A DNA stretch of 64,000 nucleotides from Diaphorobacter sp. HDW4A (GCF_011305995.1 NZ_CP049910.1:3968001-4032000), one strand, 5' to 3'. Shown: positions 1 to 9,518, counted from the stretch's first letter. Notes: generated by a model not told the origin, from the sequence alone. Made by a program: numbers and translations.

Positions 1-2
1 GC

Positions 3-104
3 ATGAGTCCCGTGGTCGGCTTCGAGCGCGAGCAGGCGGCATTTCTCGAATCCATGCACACTCGAGGCGTGCTGTTGGCACAATCATCCGAACTGGCACT
101 TTGA
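3..104 (+). CDS. C-terminal end of an upstream gene, probably nicotinamidase/isochorismatase family (partial)
   Basis: The window opens inside a reading frame that stops with TGA at 102-104; its real start lies before the window. About 33 residues are visible, including [20 protein letters not shown]. The spacing of these residues resembles the last helix and strand of isochorismatase-fold amidases such as PncA, where a helix is followed by a short 'GV-L' strand. The next gene is pncB, and pncA-pncB adjacency would make biochemical sense because PncA produces the nicotinate that PncB uses. The assignment is inferred from a short tail and from context only. It could be any preceding gene. Confidence 0.35.
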   Translation: MSPVVGFEREQAAFLESMHTRGVLLAQSSELAL

Positions 105-139
105 GACTTCTGCAGGCGTTCAGGAAGCGATCACACACC

Positions 140-1363
140 ATGCGAACACTAGACAAGCCCGTCATCACCAGCCTGCTGGACACCGACCTCTACAAATTCA
201 CCATGTGGCAGGCGCTGCTGCATCGGCATCCGCAAACACAGGTCGAATACCGCTTTGTCTGTCGCAACAAGCCCGAGTACCCGCTCACCGAGTTGCTCGA
301 CGAAGTGAACGCAGAGCTCGATGCGCTATGCCGTCTGCGTTTTTCACAGGATGAGCTCGATTTCGTCGGCTCACTGCGCTTCATGCGCAGCGACTTCATA
401 GACTTTCTGCGCATCTTCCAGTTCCAACGCAACTTCATCCGCGCATGGGCCAATGGCGAGACGCTGAACATCGTCGCTACCGGCCCGCAGGTGCACGTGA
501 TGGCGTTCGAGATCTTCGTGCTGGCCATTGTCAACGAGCTGTATTTCCGCCGTTTCAATCAGGTAGCAGCCCTTGCCGAAGGCCGCAAGCGACTGGCCGC
601 CAAGATCATCGATGTGCAAGCGCTCGCGAGCGAGGCCAAGCCGCTGCACAACCCATTCGAGCTGTTCGACTTCGGCGTGCGCCGCCGCTTCAGCGCACCA
701 TGGCAGCGAGAGGTCGTCGCCGCCTTTGCCGAGCAGACATCGCAATGGTTCAAGGGCACGAGCAACGTGCTGCTCGCACGCGACCTAAACCTCGTTCCCA
801 TCGGCACCATGGCTCATGAATATTTTCAGACCTATCAGGCACTCGGGGTACGGCTGCGCGACTTTCAGAAGCAGGCGCTCGAAGACTGGGTACAGGAATA
901 CCGAGGCGACCTCGGGATCGCGCTCACCGACACAGTCGGCATGGATGCCTTCCTGGCCGATTTCGACCTCTACTTTGCCAAGCTGTTCGACGGCCTGCGC
1001 CATGATTCCGGAGATCCCTACGCGTGGGGCGAAAAGGCGCTCGCGCATTACCGCAAGCTGCGCATCGATGCAAACACCAAACGCTTCGTGTTCTCCGATG
1101 GCTTGAACGTGGACAGCGCGCTCGCGCTCTATCACCACTTCGGCAACCATGTGCAGCTCGGCTTTGGCATCGGCACGCAACTGACCAACGACATGGGCCT
1201 CCAGCAACTCAATATCGTCATGAAGATCGTGCACGCCAATGGCCAACCGGTGGCCAAGCTCTCCGACAGTCCCGGCAAAACCATGTGCGACGACAAGACC
1301 TTTCTTGCGTACCTGCGCCAAGTCTTCAACGTACCCGATCCGGTCCTCACCCACAAGGAATGA
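140..1363 (+). CDS. pncB: Nicotinate phosphoribosyltransferase
   Basis: PncB makes nicotinate mononucleotide from nicotinate and PRPP with ATP hydrolysis, the first committed step of Preiss-Handler NAD salvage in the cytoplasm. The 407-residue length matches the bacterial enzyme (about 400). Visible family motifs are [16 protein letters not shown] near the N-terminus, DFGVRRRFS, the loop [11 protein letters not shown] that carries the histidine phosphorylated during catalysis, [10 protein letters not shown] and [13 protein letters not shown] chose ATG at 140 because it starts right before the conserved N-terminus and has AGGAAG upstream at 122-127. A TTG at 101 in the same frame would add 13 non-conserved residues. 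It lies 6 nt before nadE, so the two are probably co-transcribed. Confidence 0.95.
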   Translation: MRTLDKPVITSLLDTDLYKFTMWQALLHRHPQTQVEYRFVCRNKPEYPLTELLDEVNAELDALCRLRFSQDELDFVGSLRFMRSDFIDFLRIFQFQRNFIRAWANGETLNIVATGPQVHVMAFEIFVLAIVNELYFRRFNQVAALAEGRKRLAAKIIDVQALASEAKPLHNPFELFDFGVRRRFSAPWQREVVAAFAEQTSQWFKGTSNVLLARDLNLVPIGTMAHEYFQTYQALGVRLRDFQKQALEDWVQEYRGDLGIALTDTVGMDAFLADFDLYFAKLFDGLRHDSGDPYAWGEKALAHYRKLRIDANTKRFVFSDGLNVDSALALYHHFGNHVQLGFGIGTQLTNDMGLQQLNIVMKIVHANGQPVAKLSDSPGKTMCDDKTFLAYLRQVFNVPDPVLTHKE

Positions 1364-1369
1364 ACCGCT

Positions 1370-3070
1370 ATGTTCCGCATCACGCTCGCGCAACTGAACT
1401 TCACCGTCGGTGATATCGAAGGCAACGTCGAGGCCATGATCGCCGCCGCACGCAAGGCCGCGCTCGACGACTCGGAGATGATTGTCTTCTCTGAGCTCGC
1501 ACTGTGCGCCTACTACCCGGGCGACATGCTCGACGACAAGCACTTTCTCGACCGCATCGAAGAAGGCATCGCCTCGCTCAAGCGCGCCTCCACCGCCCTG
1601 CCCGATCTGCACTGGGTGATCGGCACGCCGACGCTGCGCGACGGCCCCGGCAAGCACCTGCACAACAGCCTGCTGGTGCTCAAGAACGGCGCCGTGCGCC
1701 TCAAGTACGACAAGCAGCTGCTGCCCACCTACAATATCTTCGACGAACGCCGCCACTTTGAGCCCGGCCCCGACGTCGCCAAGGTGCTGCGCATTGGAGA
1801 GACCCAGGTCGGCTTCATGATCTGCGAAGACGGCTGGAACGACGACGGCGACGACTACAGTGCCAACCCGTTCATGCGCATGGCCGACGCCGCGCCCGAA
1901 GTGGTCGTGAGCATCAACGCAAGCCCCAGCAATGTGGGCAAGCGTGAGCAGCGCCATCAAGTGTTTGCCGATGCGGCAAAGCGCCACGACCTCACCATCC
2001 TCTATGTCAACCAGATCGGCGGCCACGACCAGATCGTCTATGACGGAGCTTCGTTCGCGGTCGAGCCCGAGCGCGGTGTGGTGTTTGAAGCCAGCCGTTT
2101 CGTCGAGGACGTGCGCACACTGCAGCTGAAGAACGGCCGCTTCAGTCTGCCGGCCAGCGAGCCACTGTCATCGGTGCCCAAAGAAGGCCTGCCGACGATG
2201 AGCTTCTACCGCGAGCAGATCGTGCTCGGCCTGCGCGACTACGCGCGGCGCTGCGGCTTCAACAAGGTCGTGGTCGGCAGCTCCGGCGGTATCGACAGTG
2301 CGCTCACCCTCGCGCTTGCCGCCGAGGCCATGGGTGCGGACAACGTGATTGCCGTGACCATGCCCTCGCACTTCTCCAGCAGCGGCTCGGTCGACGATTC
2401 GAAGACGCTGTGCAAGAACCTCGGCATCCAGCTCTTCACGCATCCGATTGCCGAACTTGTGCACCTATACGCCCAGCAGTTCCTCGGAGCGTTCTCACAG
2501 CCGCTGGTCGGCCTGCCGCTCGAGAACCTGCAGGCACGTGTGCGCGGCACCATCCTGATGGAATACTCGAACGCTTTCGGCAACCTACTGCTCACCACCG
2601 GCAACAAGTCGGAGATCTCGGTGGGCTACTGCACGCTCTACGGCGACACCAACGGCGGCCTAGGCCTCATCGGCGACCTCTACAAGACGGAGGTCTTCGC
2701 GCTCTCGCAGCACATCAACGAACACGCGGGCCGCGAACTCATTCCGCAGGCCATCATCAGCAAGGAGCCGTCCGCCGAACTGGCTCCAGGCCAGCGCGAC
2801 GCCGACAGCCTGCCGCCCTATCCTGTACTCGACGAAATCCTCAAGCTGTTGATCGAAGGCGAAGGCCTGTCCACCGGCGAGTACGAACAGGCGCGCCAGT
2901 TCATGCAGCGTCTGCGCGCCAGCAAGAAGGGGCGCGACCTCATCCAGCGCGTGCGCATGATGGTGGCCAAGAGCGAATACAAGCGCCGCCAGGCCCCGCC
3001 CATCATCCGCGTGCGCGCCAAGGCCTTCGGCTCCGGCCGCCAGATGCCGATTGCCGCACGCTACATTTGA
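1370..3070 (+). CDS. nadE: Glutamine-dependent NAD+ synthetase
   Basis: NadE amidates nicotinate adenine dinucleotide to NAD+ using ATP, with ammonia released from glutamine by its own amidase domain. The 566-residue protein has two domains. Residues about 1-260 are a nitrilase-fold glutaminase whose catalytic triad is visible as Glu in VFSELALCAYYPGD, Lys in LKYDKQLLPTYNIFDERRHF and Cys in MICEDGW. Residues about 270-566 are the synthetase, with the ATP pyrophosphatase P-loop SSGGIDSALTLALA and the TTGNKSE motif. Length and order fit the two-domain bacterial type. It sits between pncB and nadM, so three NAD-synthesis enzymes are grouped. Confidence 0.96.
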   Translation: MFRITLAQLNFTVGDIEGNVEAMIAAARKAALDDSEMIVFSELALCAYYPGDMLDDKHFLDRIEEGIASLKRASTALPDLHWVIGTPTLRDGPGKHLHNSLLVLKNGAVRLKYDKQLLPTYNIFDERRHFEPGPDVAKVLRIGETQVGFMICEDGWNDDGDDYSANPFMRMADAAPEVVVSINASPSNVGKREQRHQVFADAAKRHDLTILYVNQIGGHDQIVYDGASFAVEPERGVVFEASRFVEDVRTLQLKNGRFSLPASEPLSSVPKEGLPTMSFYREQIVLGLRDYARRCGFNKVVVGSSGGIDSALTLALAAEAMGADNVIAVTMPSHFSSSGSVDDSKTLCKNLGIQLFTHPIAELVHLYAQQFLGAFSQPLVGLPLENLQARVRGTILMEYSNAFGNLLLTTGNKSEISVGYCTLYGDTNGGLGLIGDLYKTEVFALSQHINEHAGRELIPQAIISKEPSAELAPGQRDADSLPPYPVLDEILKLLIEGEGLSTGEYEQARQFMQRLRASKKGRDLIQRVRMMVAKSEYKRRQAPPIIRVRAKAFGSGRQMPIAARYI

Positions 3071-3105
3071 ACGTTCCACGCTCGCTTCACCCAGCCTCCC
3101 GCCCC

Positions 3106-4146
3106 ATGTACGACACCGCCATCCTCATCGGCCGCTTCGAGCCGGTACACACAGGTCACCTCGCCCTGCTCAACCGCGCGCTGGAAGAGGCCAACAAAGT
3201 CATCGTCATCATCGGTTCGGCCTTTCAGGCACGCTCGCCCAAGAACCCGTTCACCTGGAAAGAGCGCGCCGACATGCTTCTCGGTGGCCTGAGCGAATCC
3301 AACCGCACGCGCGTCGATGTCGTGCCCGTGCGCGACTACTATGACGAAGCGCGCTGGGTCAAAGCGGTGCAGAAGGCGGTGAACGAACGCACGCAGCCCG
3401 GCGCACGCATAGGCCTCGTCGGCCACTTCAAGGATGCCAGCAGCAGCTACCTGAGCTCATTCCCCGGCTGGGAACTCATTCCGCTCACGCGCCAGGGCGA
3501 GATCGACGCGACGATGATCCGCAACGCCTACTTCGGCGCCACGGCCGACACCATTCCGATTGCACTCTCGCCATTTCATGACGTGCTGCCCAAATCGACA
3601 CGCACGTTGCTTGAGCAATTCGCCACCCAGTCCGAATTCGCCGAACTGCAGAACGAATGGCGCATGCTGCGCGGCTACCGCGAAGCCTGGGCGAGCGCGC
3701 CTTATCCGCCGATCTTCGTCACCGTCGACACCGTACTGCGCTGTCAAAACCAGATCCTGCTGATCCGCCGCGCCCACGCCCCCGGCAAAGGCCTGCTTGC
3801 ACTGCCAGGCGGTTTCATCGAGCCACGCGAGAGCATCTGGCAGTCTTGCTTGCGCGAACTGGTTGAAGAAACCCACTGCGACGTGACACCGGAACGCCTC
3901 CAGCAGACCCTGCAATCCGTGCATGTCTTCGACCACCCAGACCGCAGCCAACGCGGCCGCACGATCACGCATGCGCACTATTTCGATCTGGGCGATGCAC
4001 CGCTGCCGGCTGTGCAAGCCGATGACGATGCCGCGCAGGTGCTGTGGATGCCGATTTCGGAAATAGTGAAGAGCGAAGAAATGCTGTTCGAGGATCACTT
4101 TCAGATACTCAATCACTTCCTGAGAAACCAAATCCTGAGCGAATAG
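3106..4146 (+). CDS. nadM: Bifunctional NMN adenylyltransferase / Nudix hydrolase
   Basis: This 346-residue protein fuses a NadM-type nucleotidyltransferase (residues about 1-190) to a Nudix hydrolase (about 200-346). The first domain shows IGRFEPVHTGHLALL with the HxGH nucleotide-binding motif. The second has a near-canonical Nudix box, GFIEPRE then REL-VEE (G-x5-E-x7-RE-x2-EE). The family adenylylates NMN to NAD, and the Nudix half hydrolyses ADP-ribose or related nucleotides. The start is the ATG at 3106, directly before the conserved strand; the frame is open further upstream inside nadE but without family similarity. The gap after nadE is 35 nt. The fusion is known from Synechocystis and Francisella-type proteins. 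Its substrate preference cannot be read from sequence. Confidence 0.92.
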   Translation: MYDTAILIGRFEPVHTGHLALLNRALEEANKVIVIIGSAFQARSPKNPFTWKERADMLLGGLSESNRTRVDVVPVRDYYDEARWVKAVQKAVNERTQPGARIGLVGHFKDASSSYLSSFPGWELIPLTRQGEIDATMIRNAYFGATADTIPIALSPFHDVLPKSTRTLLEQFATQSEFAELQNEWRMLRGYREAWASAPYPPIFVTVDTVLRCQNQILLIRRAHAPGKGLLALPGGFIEPRESIWQSCLRELVEETHCDVTPERLQQTLQSVHVFDHPDRSQRGRTITHAHYFDLGDAPLPAVQADDDAAQVLWMPISEIVKSEEMLFEDHFQILNHFLRNQILSE

Positions 4147-4209
4147 TAATATTGGCGACGTTATGATGTGCCGCAACCTACCACGCACTGCACATCAAAC
4201 ATCGCAGCA

Positions 4210-5514
4210 ATGACGCTGTTATTTCCTCGATCAATCTGGATTAGAGCTCTTTGGATTGCGCTGATTTTCACAGTTTGCGCTGTCAGCGTTCGCCTCTTCT
4301 GGGGATATCCACGCTGTCAGAACGATGAGCTGAACTGGGTGCAGATTGCCCGCAATATTGATGCGGGACGTGATTGGCCCGTTTCCGGTCCGTTTTTCAT
4401 GTTCGTGCTTCGCGAGTTGAAATCACTCACCGCGATGGGTTATGTACAACTCATCTCCGGACTGGGCGTTTTCAGCGTTTTCGTGGGAACGCTGCTCATC
4501 ATTCTGGGATACTCACGCCTTCGCATCACGCGACCCGGAATCACGCTCGCAGCTCTGGCACTCTCGAGTTATTTCTGGGTTCCGCTGCTGGAAGCCAGAC
4601 CGCAGCAATGGGGACAAATTCTCGTATTCATTGGCACCATCGCTGCATGGCTGTGGCTGCACCGCCGCGGTGGGTGGTTGATTTTCCCGGTGCTGGTGTT
4701 GATCTCTTTTTCGCACATCCTGAGCCATGCCATTCTGGTCTTTGTGTGCACCGCGTTGACGCTCGCGGATTATTTTGAAAATCGCCCGCTGACCAAGCGA
4801 CACGCCATTCTCCTGGCATGCTCGCTGCTGAGCCTCGTGGTCTATATATTGCCGAATGGGCCGTATCAAACCATGCTGCGCGACATTGAACAGAACCATC
4901 TGCATCGCCTGCTTGTCGCCGCCCCCTGGCTGGCGGCGGGGATGATTCTCGCCATACTCGGTATCATGCTATTCAAGCCGCGGCTGCACTGGCGCGCACA
5001 TTGGTCGCGTCACACGATGGAGTATGCGTTGACTCACCAGAAAATCATCTGCGCGGGTTTGCTCGTTGTTTTCTTCATTGCCATGTCCGTTCAGGCCAGC
5101 GTTCTGCCAAGTGCTTCCTGGCTTCCCTACGGCGGATCGATATGGATCTTCGTTGTTTTTCAGACGGGCAATCTGGTATTTGCCTCCCTGTTCGTATTGG
5201 GTCTGTTCGCATTTTTCAGAGCCACCTCCCATCAGGAAATAGAAACTTTCCATGCGCGTCTGATCACCTGGACGCTGCTTTCTTTCGGCGTACTCGGTCT
5301 GCTCACCTTGATTGGATCGTTCTGGATGCGAGACACCAATTGGCTGCTGCGACTGATCAACTACGCGATTCTGTTTGCAGCCCCCATCGCTGCCATGGGA
5401 CTGGGCAGTATCCGGCTGCTCAAGAAGCACCCAACCCTTTACATCCTGTTGGCGCCGCTGTTTGTTGTAAGCATCTGTCAAGCCGTCCGGCCGGACGGCT
5501 ACTTGGGCTGTTGA
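4210..5514 (+). CDS. Polytopic membrane protein, possible GT-C-type glycosyltransferase
   Basis: I do not recognise a named family for this 434-residue protein. It is strongly hydrophobic, with about ten or eleven predicted membrane segments, starting with LWIALIFTVCAVSVRLFW. Just after the first segment comes an extracytoplasmic stretch with an acidic pair (CQNDELNWVQIA). GT-C glycosyltransferases, which use polyprenyl-phosphate sugars, place a DE, ED or DD motif at this point. ATG 4210 is preferred; a GTG at 4168 would add 14 polar residues. It is followed by two further glycan-type genes on the same strand and converges on a polysaccharide operon. Its role in glycan assembly is inferred from this context and topology only. 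G+C is visibly lower than in nadE. Confidence 0.55.
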   Translation: MTLLFPRSIWIRALWIALIFTVCAVSVRLFWGYPRCQNDELNWVQIARNIDAGRDWPVSGPFFMFVLRELKSLTAMGYVQLISGLGVFSVFVGTLLIILGYSRLRITRPGITLAALALSSYFWVPLLEARPQQWGQILVFIGTIAAWLWLHRRGGWLIFPVLVLISFSHILSHAILVFVCTALTLADYFENRPLTKRHAILLACSLLSLVVYILPNGPYQTMLRDIEQNHLHRLLVAAPWLAAGMILAILGIMLFKPRLHWRAHWSRHTMEYALTHQKIICAGLLVVFFIAMSVQASVLPSASWLPYGGSIWIFVVFQTGNLVFASLFVLGLFAFFRATSHQEIETFHARLITWTLLSFGVLGLLTLIGSFWMRDTNWLLRLINYAILFAAPIAAMGLGSIRLLKKHPTLYILLAPLFVVSICQAVRPDGYLGC

Positions 5515-5630
5515 ACCCTGTTGTTTTGCAAAACAGGCAATTTCACATCCAGATACAAGCCTGCGATTTACCTCCCGTGGTTTGATAGACTCATCGGCTG
5601 CAGCCGTCCAGCCCATCACATCCACCTCCA

Positions 5631-7640
5631 ATGGCAAAACTCTCCAAGACTTCCGTCATTTTTGCGATCCTTTTGATCGCTGCCATTTTGTGCGTCTATG
5701 TCCCTGGACTGCACAATCAGTTGATCTTCGATGATCTTCGGCTGGCGGAGGGAGATTTCTTCAGCAACTACGGCAATCTGCTGCAGTTCAAACAGCGCAT
5801 GCTGTCCTACGGCAGCTTTGTCTGGGTGCAGAACCTTTTTGGCGAAGGTTGGTGGAAGCAGCATTTGTTCAACGTCTTCCTGCACGTCTTGACGGTCGGC
5901 GCACTGTACGCACTGTTCAAATCACTCCTCGAGCGCACCCAGTTTCCGCACGACATCGAACAGCAGGAGCACTTCCAGTCCTCGCGCATCGCGGCACTGC
6001 GTGTCGGCCTGATCGTCTTCGCCCTCAATCCGGTGGCTGTCTACGTCGTCGGCTATCTGATCCAGCGCTCCATCCTCATGGCCACGCTGTTTGCCGTGCT
6101 CGCCTGCTTCGCCTATGTGCGCGGGCTGGTCAAGGGCAATGCGGGCTGGTTCATCGCCGCCGTCATTTTCTATATAGCGGCCGCCCTGTCCAAGGAGCAA
6201 TCCGCGCTGACCGTGGCCATGGCCGTGCCGCTATACATCTACGTACGCCGTCCTTCGTGGAAGAAGATCGTCATGGTCTCGGCCGCCACGGCGGTGGTGC
6301 TGGTGCTCGCGGTGGGCGCGGTGCTCAGCATCTATGGCAACCTCATCGGCAACCTCATCGACAACCAATCGGTCGCCTATCTCAAGCAACTGCAAGCCAT
6401 CGATCCGAATGTCGGCGGCAAGGTCTACGCGCTCAGCATCCTGAATCAGGCAGCGCTGTTCTTCGTCTACGGCTTTCTGTGGGTGATCCCCTACGTGGGC
6501 GCCATGTCCATCGACATGCGCCCCGCCTTCCCCATGTCCTTCGGATCCGGCCTGCATCTGCTCGGCGCGGTGGCATTCGTCGCCCTGCTCGTGGCGTCGA
6601 TCTGGGCCGTGCTACGCAAGGACGGCGTGCTGCGCTTCGCGGCACTGTGCCTCCTGTTCCCGATGCTGTGGTTCTTCAGCGAATTCGCTGTCGTCTGGCT
6701 GCAGGATCCGCTGGTGCTTTATCGCAGCTACCTCTGGGCCGTCGGCATTCCCGGCCTGGTCGCGATCGCGCTGACCGGCTTCAAGCCGCGCACCATCTAC
6801 ATCATCGGCGTGCTGCTGGCCCTGCTGTTCGGAGGTCTGGCGGCCGAGCGCGTGATGTCCATGCGCGACGCGGAAACCGTCTGGGAAGACGCCGCCAGCA
6901 AGATCGACCTCAAGGCCCCCGCCAACGCCGTGGGCCGCTATCGCCCCTATCTGAACCTCGGCACCGAGCGCATGGAACGCGGCCGCTACGCGCAGGCCGA
7001 ACGCGACTTCATGACCGCCGATGCGCTCAACGACCTCAACGGCAATGCCCGTTTCAGCATCGGTGTGGCACTGCTCCAGCAGAAGAAATATCCCGACGCC
7101 ATCCGGGCCTTCAAGGCAGCAGAAGAAAAGGGCTACTCCGGCCAGACACTCTGGTTCCAGCGCGCCGAAGCCTATGCGGCGCTTGGTCACCCCAAGGAAG
7201 CTTTCGACGCATTCAGCGCGGCACTGCAGGCCGGTGGCTCCGACGTGAACGATAGCGCCGGTGCCAAGCAACTCACCGAACAGACCCACCTGCGCCGCGC
7301 TGAAATGGGCATGACCATCCAGAAGTACGATGACGCCGTGAAGGACTACGAGGCCGTGCTGCAAGCATCGCCCAACAGCTCCCGCGCGGCCGTCGGCCTC
7401 GCCATGGCGCTCACCGGCAAGGGCGAATCCGCCAAGGCCAAAGATCAAATGGACGCACTCATCACCCGCAGCCCAAGCGGCCCGGCGTTCTACGCTCGCG
7501 CCATGGCGCACTACGGCATGAAGAATACGGCAGAGGCACTCAAAGACCTCGACCAGGCCACACAGGCCGATCCCGCCAATGCGCAGCGCTACGCGATGGC
7601 CAAGGCCCAGATCAGCGGCGCGCAGGCGCTCAAGCAGTAA
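5631..7640 (+). CDS. Membrane protein with C-terminal TPR repeats, GT-C-like
   Basis: The protein has 669 residues. The first segment (SVIFAILLIAAILCVYV) is followed by PGLHNQLIFDDLRLAEGD, whose Asp pair sits where GT-C transferases carry their catalytic acidic motif. About ten more membrane segments follow to about residue 400. From about 430 to the end there are tandem helix pairs typical of TPRs: RYRPYLNLGTERMERGRYAQ, NARFSIGVALLQQKKYPDA, and AMAHYGMKNTAEALKDLDQA. The layout resembles bacterial and eukaryotic membrane-TPR proteins, some of which transfer sugars to protein. A polysaccharide or protein O-glycosylation role is inferred. Nine nucleotides separate it from the downstream fusion glycosyltransferase, indicating one transcript. 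Confidence 0.65.
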   Translation: MAKLSKTSVIFAILLIAAILCVYVPGLHNQLIFDDLRLAEGDFFSNYGNLLQFKQRMLSYGSFVWVQNLFGEGWWKQHLFNVFLHVLTVGALYALFKSLLERTQFPHDIEQQEHFQSSRIAALRVGLIVFALNPVAVYVVGYLIQRSILMATLFAVLACFAYVRGLVKGNAGWFIAAVIFYIAAALSKEQSALTVAMAVPLYIYVRRPSWKKIVMVSAATAVVLVLAVGAVLSIYGNLIGNLIDNQSVAYLKQLQAIDPNVGGKVYALSILNQAALFFVYGFLWVIPYVGAMSIDMRPAFPMSFGSGLHLLGAVAFVALLVASIWAVLRKDGVLRFAALCLLFPMLWFFSEFAVVWLQDPLVLYRSYLWAVGIPGLVAIALTGFKPRTIYIIGVLLALLFGGLAAERVMSMRDAETVWEDAASKIDLKAPANAVGRYRPYLNLGTERMERGRYAQAERDFMTADALNDLNGNARFSIGVALLQQKKYPDAIRAFKAAEEKGYSGQTLWFQRAEAYAALGHPKEAFDAFSAALQAGGSDVNDSAGAKQLTEQTHLRRAEMGMTIQKYDDAVKDYEAVLQASPNSSRAAVGLAMALTGKGESAKAKDQMDALITRSPSGPAFYARAMAHYGMKNTAEALKDLDQATQADPANAQRYAMAKAQISGAQALKQ

Positions 7641-7648
7641 GCACTGCC

Positions 7649-9499
7649 GTGACGCTGCGCGTACTCCACATCGGCAAGTTCTACCCGCCCTACCGCGGCG
7701 GCATGGAGGTGTTTCTTGCCGACCTGCTCAACGAGCAGCGCAAGCAAGGCATCGATGCCCACGCTCTGGTGCACGGGGATCCGGAGCCCGACGATCCGCC
7801 ATGGATTCAGCGTGTGCCAGTGCAGTTCAGTCTGGTCTATGCACCGATGGCTGCGGGGTTCCGCAGCGCCATGGCCAAGGCCATCGAGCGCATCCGCCCC
7901 GACGTACTGCACCTGCACCTGCCCAACAACTCCGCACTCTGGGCACTCACACTGCCCAGCGCCCGCAAGGTGCCATGGGTGATCCATTGGCAATCGGACA
8001 TCGTCTTCTCGGACATCAAGTGGTCCGTGGCCATGGCTTACATGATCTACAAGCCCTTCGAGCAGGCCTTGCTCGAACGCACGGCACAGATCATCGCCAC
8101 CTCACCACCTTATCTCGAAGCCAGCAAGGCACTGCGCAGCTGGCATGACAAGACCGCCATCATTCCGCTGGGCATCAACGTGGAGGCCGCACCGGCTCCC
8201 GTGAATATTCCACCCGAGATGTCATGGCGCGGCGACACTCAGCTCAAGCTCCTGTCGATCGGCCGCCTCACCTACTACAAAGGCTTCGAGACCCTGATCG
8301 AAGCCGTGAGCACCATGCCCGGCGTGGAATTGCTCATCGTCGGCGAGGGCGAACTGCGCCCCGATCTGGAAGCCAAGATCAAAGAGGTGACACGCCCCGG
8401 TCAGCCGCCCACAGTCTGCCTGCTGGGCGCCGTCGACGATGCACAGAAGCACACGTTGCTCGCTCAATGCGACGTCTTCTGCCTCGCGTCATGCGAGCGC
8501 ACCGAAGCCTTCGGCATCGTCGTGCTTGAGGCCATGATGCATGGTCGCCCCTGCGTCGTCACCGACCTCCCCGGCTCCGGCATGCCCTGGATCGTCGCCC
8601 AAGCCAAAAGCGGCCTGCGCGTGCCCTATGAAGACGTGCACGCTTGGCGAAGCCATATCGCGCGCATGCAGCATGATCCGCAATTGAGAAAACGTTTTGG
8701 AGAAGCTGGCGTGCAGGCGATCAAGCGCATGTTCAGCATCGGTCCGTGTGAGCGCGAGATCAGCCGCTACTACCGAGGCTTGGCACCAGAATCCGTCCCA
8801 CCGTTCCTGCACAAAGGCGTCATGGTAGTCGTGAGCGCGCGCAATCAGGAAAAGCACATCGCGCACATCATCAAGCGCGTCAACGCCCTCGCCCCAACAG
8901 CAAAAGTGGTCGTCGTTGACAACCGCAGCACTGATGCCACCAGCCACTTGGCAGAATCCAGTGGCGCCATCGTGCTTCGCCCCCTGTTGGCGATGACGAC
9001 TTGGGGCGCGCTTCAGACCGGCCTGCGCTATGCGCAGGCCCAAGGTTTCGAAATGGTAGTGACCATCGATGCAGATAGCTACTACGAGGTCGAAGAGCTG
9101 CCGACGCTACTGAGCCAAACCAACCTGAACCCAACGGTAGATCTTTCTGTAGCCTTCTTTCCGGCACGCCACAGCTTCGTTCGTCGCATGGCGTGGAAGT
9201 GGTATCGCTTGCTCACGGGATTTGAACTGGAGGATTTCGTCTCGGGTTTTCGCGTCTATCGCCGCAAGGCCATCGACGTCGCCATCTCATCGGAAGCGAC
9301 CCTGCTTGACTACCAAGACGTAGGTACCTATCTGCTCATGCGCAGGCAGGGTCTGAAGCTCAAGGAAGTGCCGCTGCAGATGCACACGGCCAAAGAAGAT
9401 AAGTCCAGCATCTTCCGTTCCTGGGCGAAAGCTGTTCGCTACTTTGCCAGCTCAACGCTGATGGCGCTGGCACATGGGCGCAAACGCTCAGCCCCATAA
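7649..9499 (+). CDS. Fusion glycosyltransferase: GT4 domain followed by GT2 domain
   Basis: The 616-residue protein carries two complete glycosyltransferase units. Residues about 1-375 are a GT-B fold GT4, starting VLHIGKFYPPYRGGMEVFLA, with the C-terminal donor site motif EAFGIVVLEAM (EX7E) intact. Residues about 388-600 are a GT-A fold GT2 with VVSARNQEKHIAHI, the VVDNRSTDAT strand and a DAD metal motif in VTIDADSYYEVEEL. The end (GFRVYRRKAIDVA) resembles polyprenyl-phosphate sugar synthases. The start codon is GTG, 8 nt after the TPR gene stop. GT4 enzymes usually extend nucleotide-sugar glycans, and GT2 of this type often charges a lipid carrier. The fusion may couple the two steps; the sugars are unknown. 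Confidence 0.88.
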   Translation: MTLRVLHIGKFYPPYRGGMEVFLADLLNEQRKQGIDAHALVHGDPEPDDPPWIQRVPVQFSLVYAPMAAGFRSAMAKAIERIRPDVLHLHLPNNSALWALTLPSARKVPWVIHWQSDIVFSDIKWSVAMAYMIYKPFEQALLERTAQIIATSPPYLEASKALRSWHDKTAIIPLGINVEAAPAPVNIPPEMSWRGDTQLKLLSIGRLTYYKGFETLIEAVSTMPGVELLIVGEGELRPDLEAKIKEVTRPGQPPTVCLLGAVDDAQKHTLLAQCDVFCLASCERTEAFGIVVLEAMMHGRPCVVTDLPGSGMPWIVAQAKSGLRVPYEDVHAWRSHIARMQHDPQLRKRFGEAGVQAIKRMFSIGPCEREISRYYRGLAPESVPPFLHKGVMVVVSARNQEKHIAHIIKRVNALAPTAKVVVVDNRSTDATSHLAESSGAIVLRPLLAMTTWGALQTGLRYAQAQGFEMVVTIDADSYYEVEELPTLLSQTNLNPTVDLSVAFFPARHSFVRRMAWKWYRLLTGFELEDFVSGFRVYRRKAIDVAISSEATLLDYQDVGTYLLMRRQGLKLKEVPLQMHTAKEDKSSIFRSWAKAVRYFASSTLMALAHGRKRSAP

Positions 9500-9518
9500 C
9501 GCCAAAAGCCCCAACGCG

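Noticed and set aside
785..2026. Long minus-strand open frame (413 codons) across pncB and nadE
   Set aside because: Entirely antisense to two well-supported genes, with no recognisable domain; typical codon-bias shadow in high-G+C DNA.
5516..5537. CCTGTT/AACAGG inverted repeat after the membrane gene
   Set aside because: No T-run follows on either strand and the stem is short, so it is not called a terminator.
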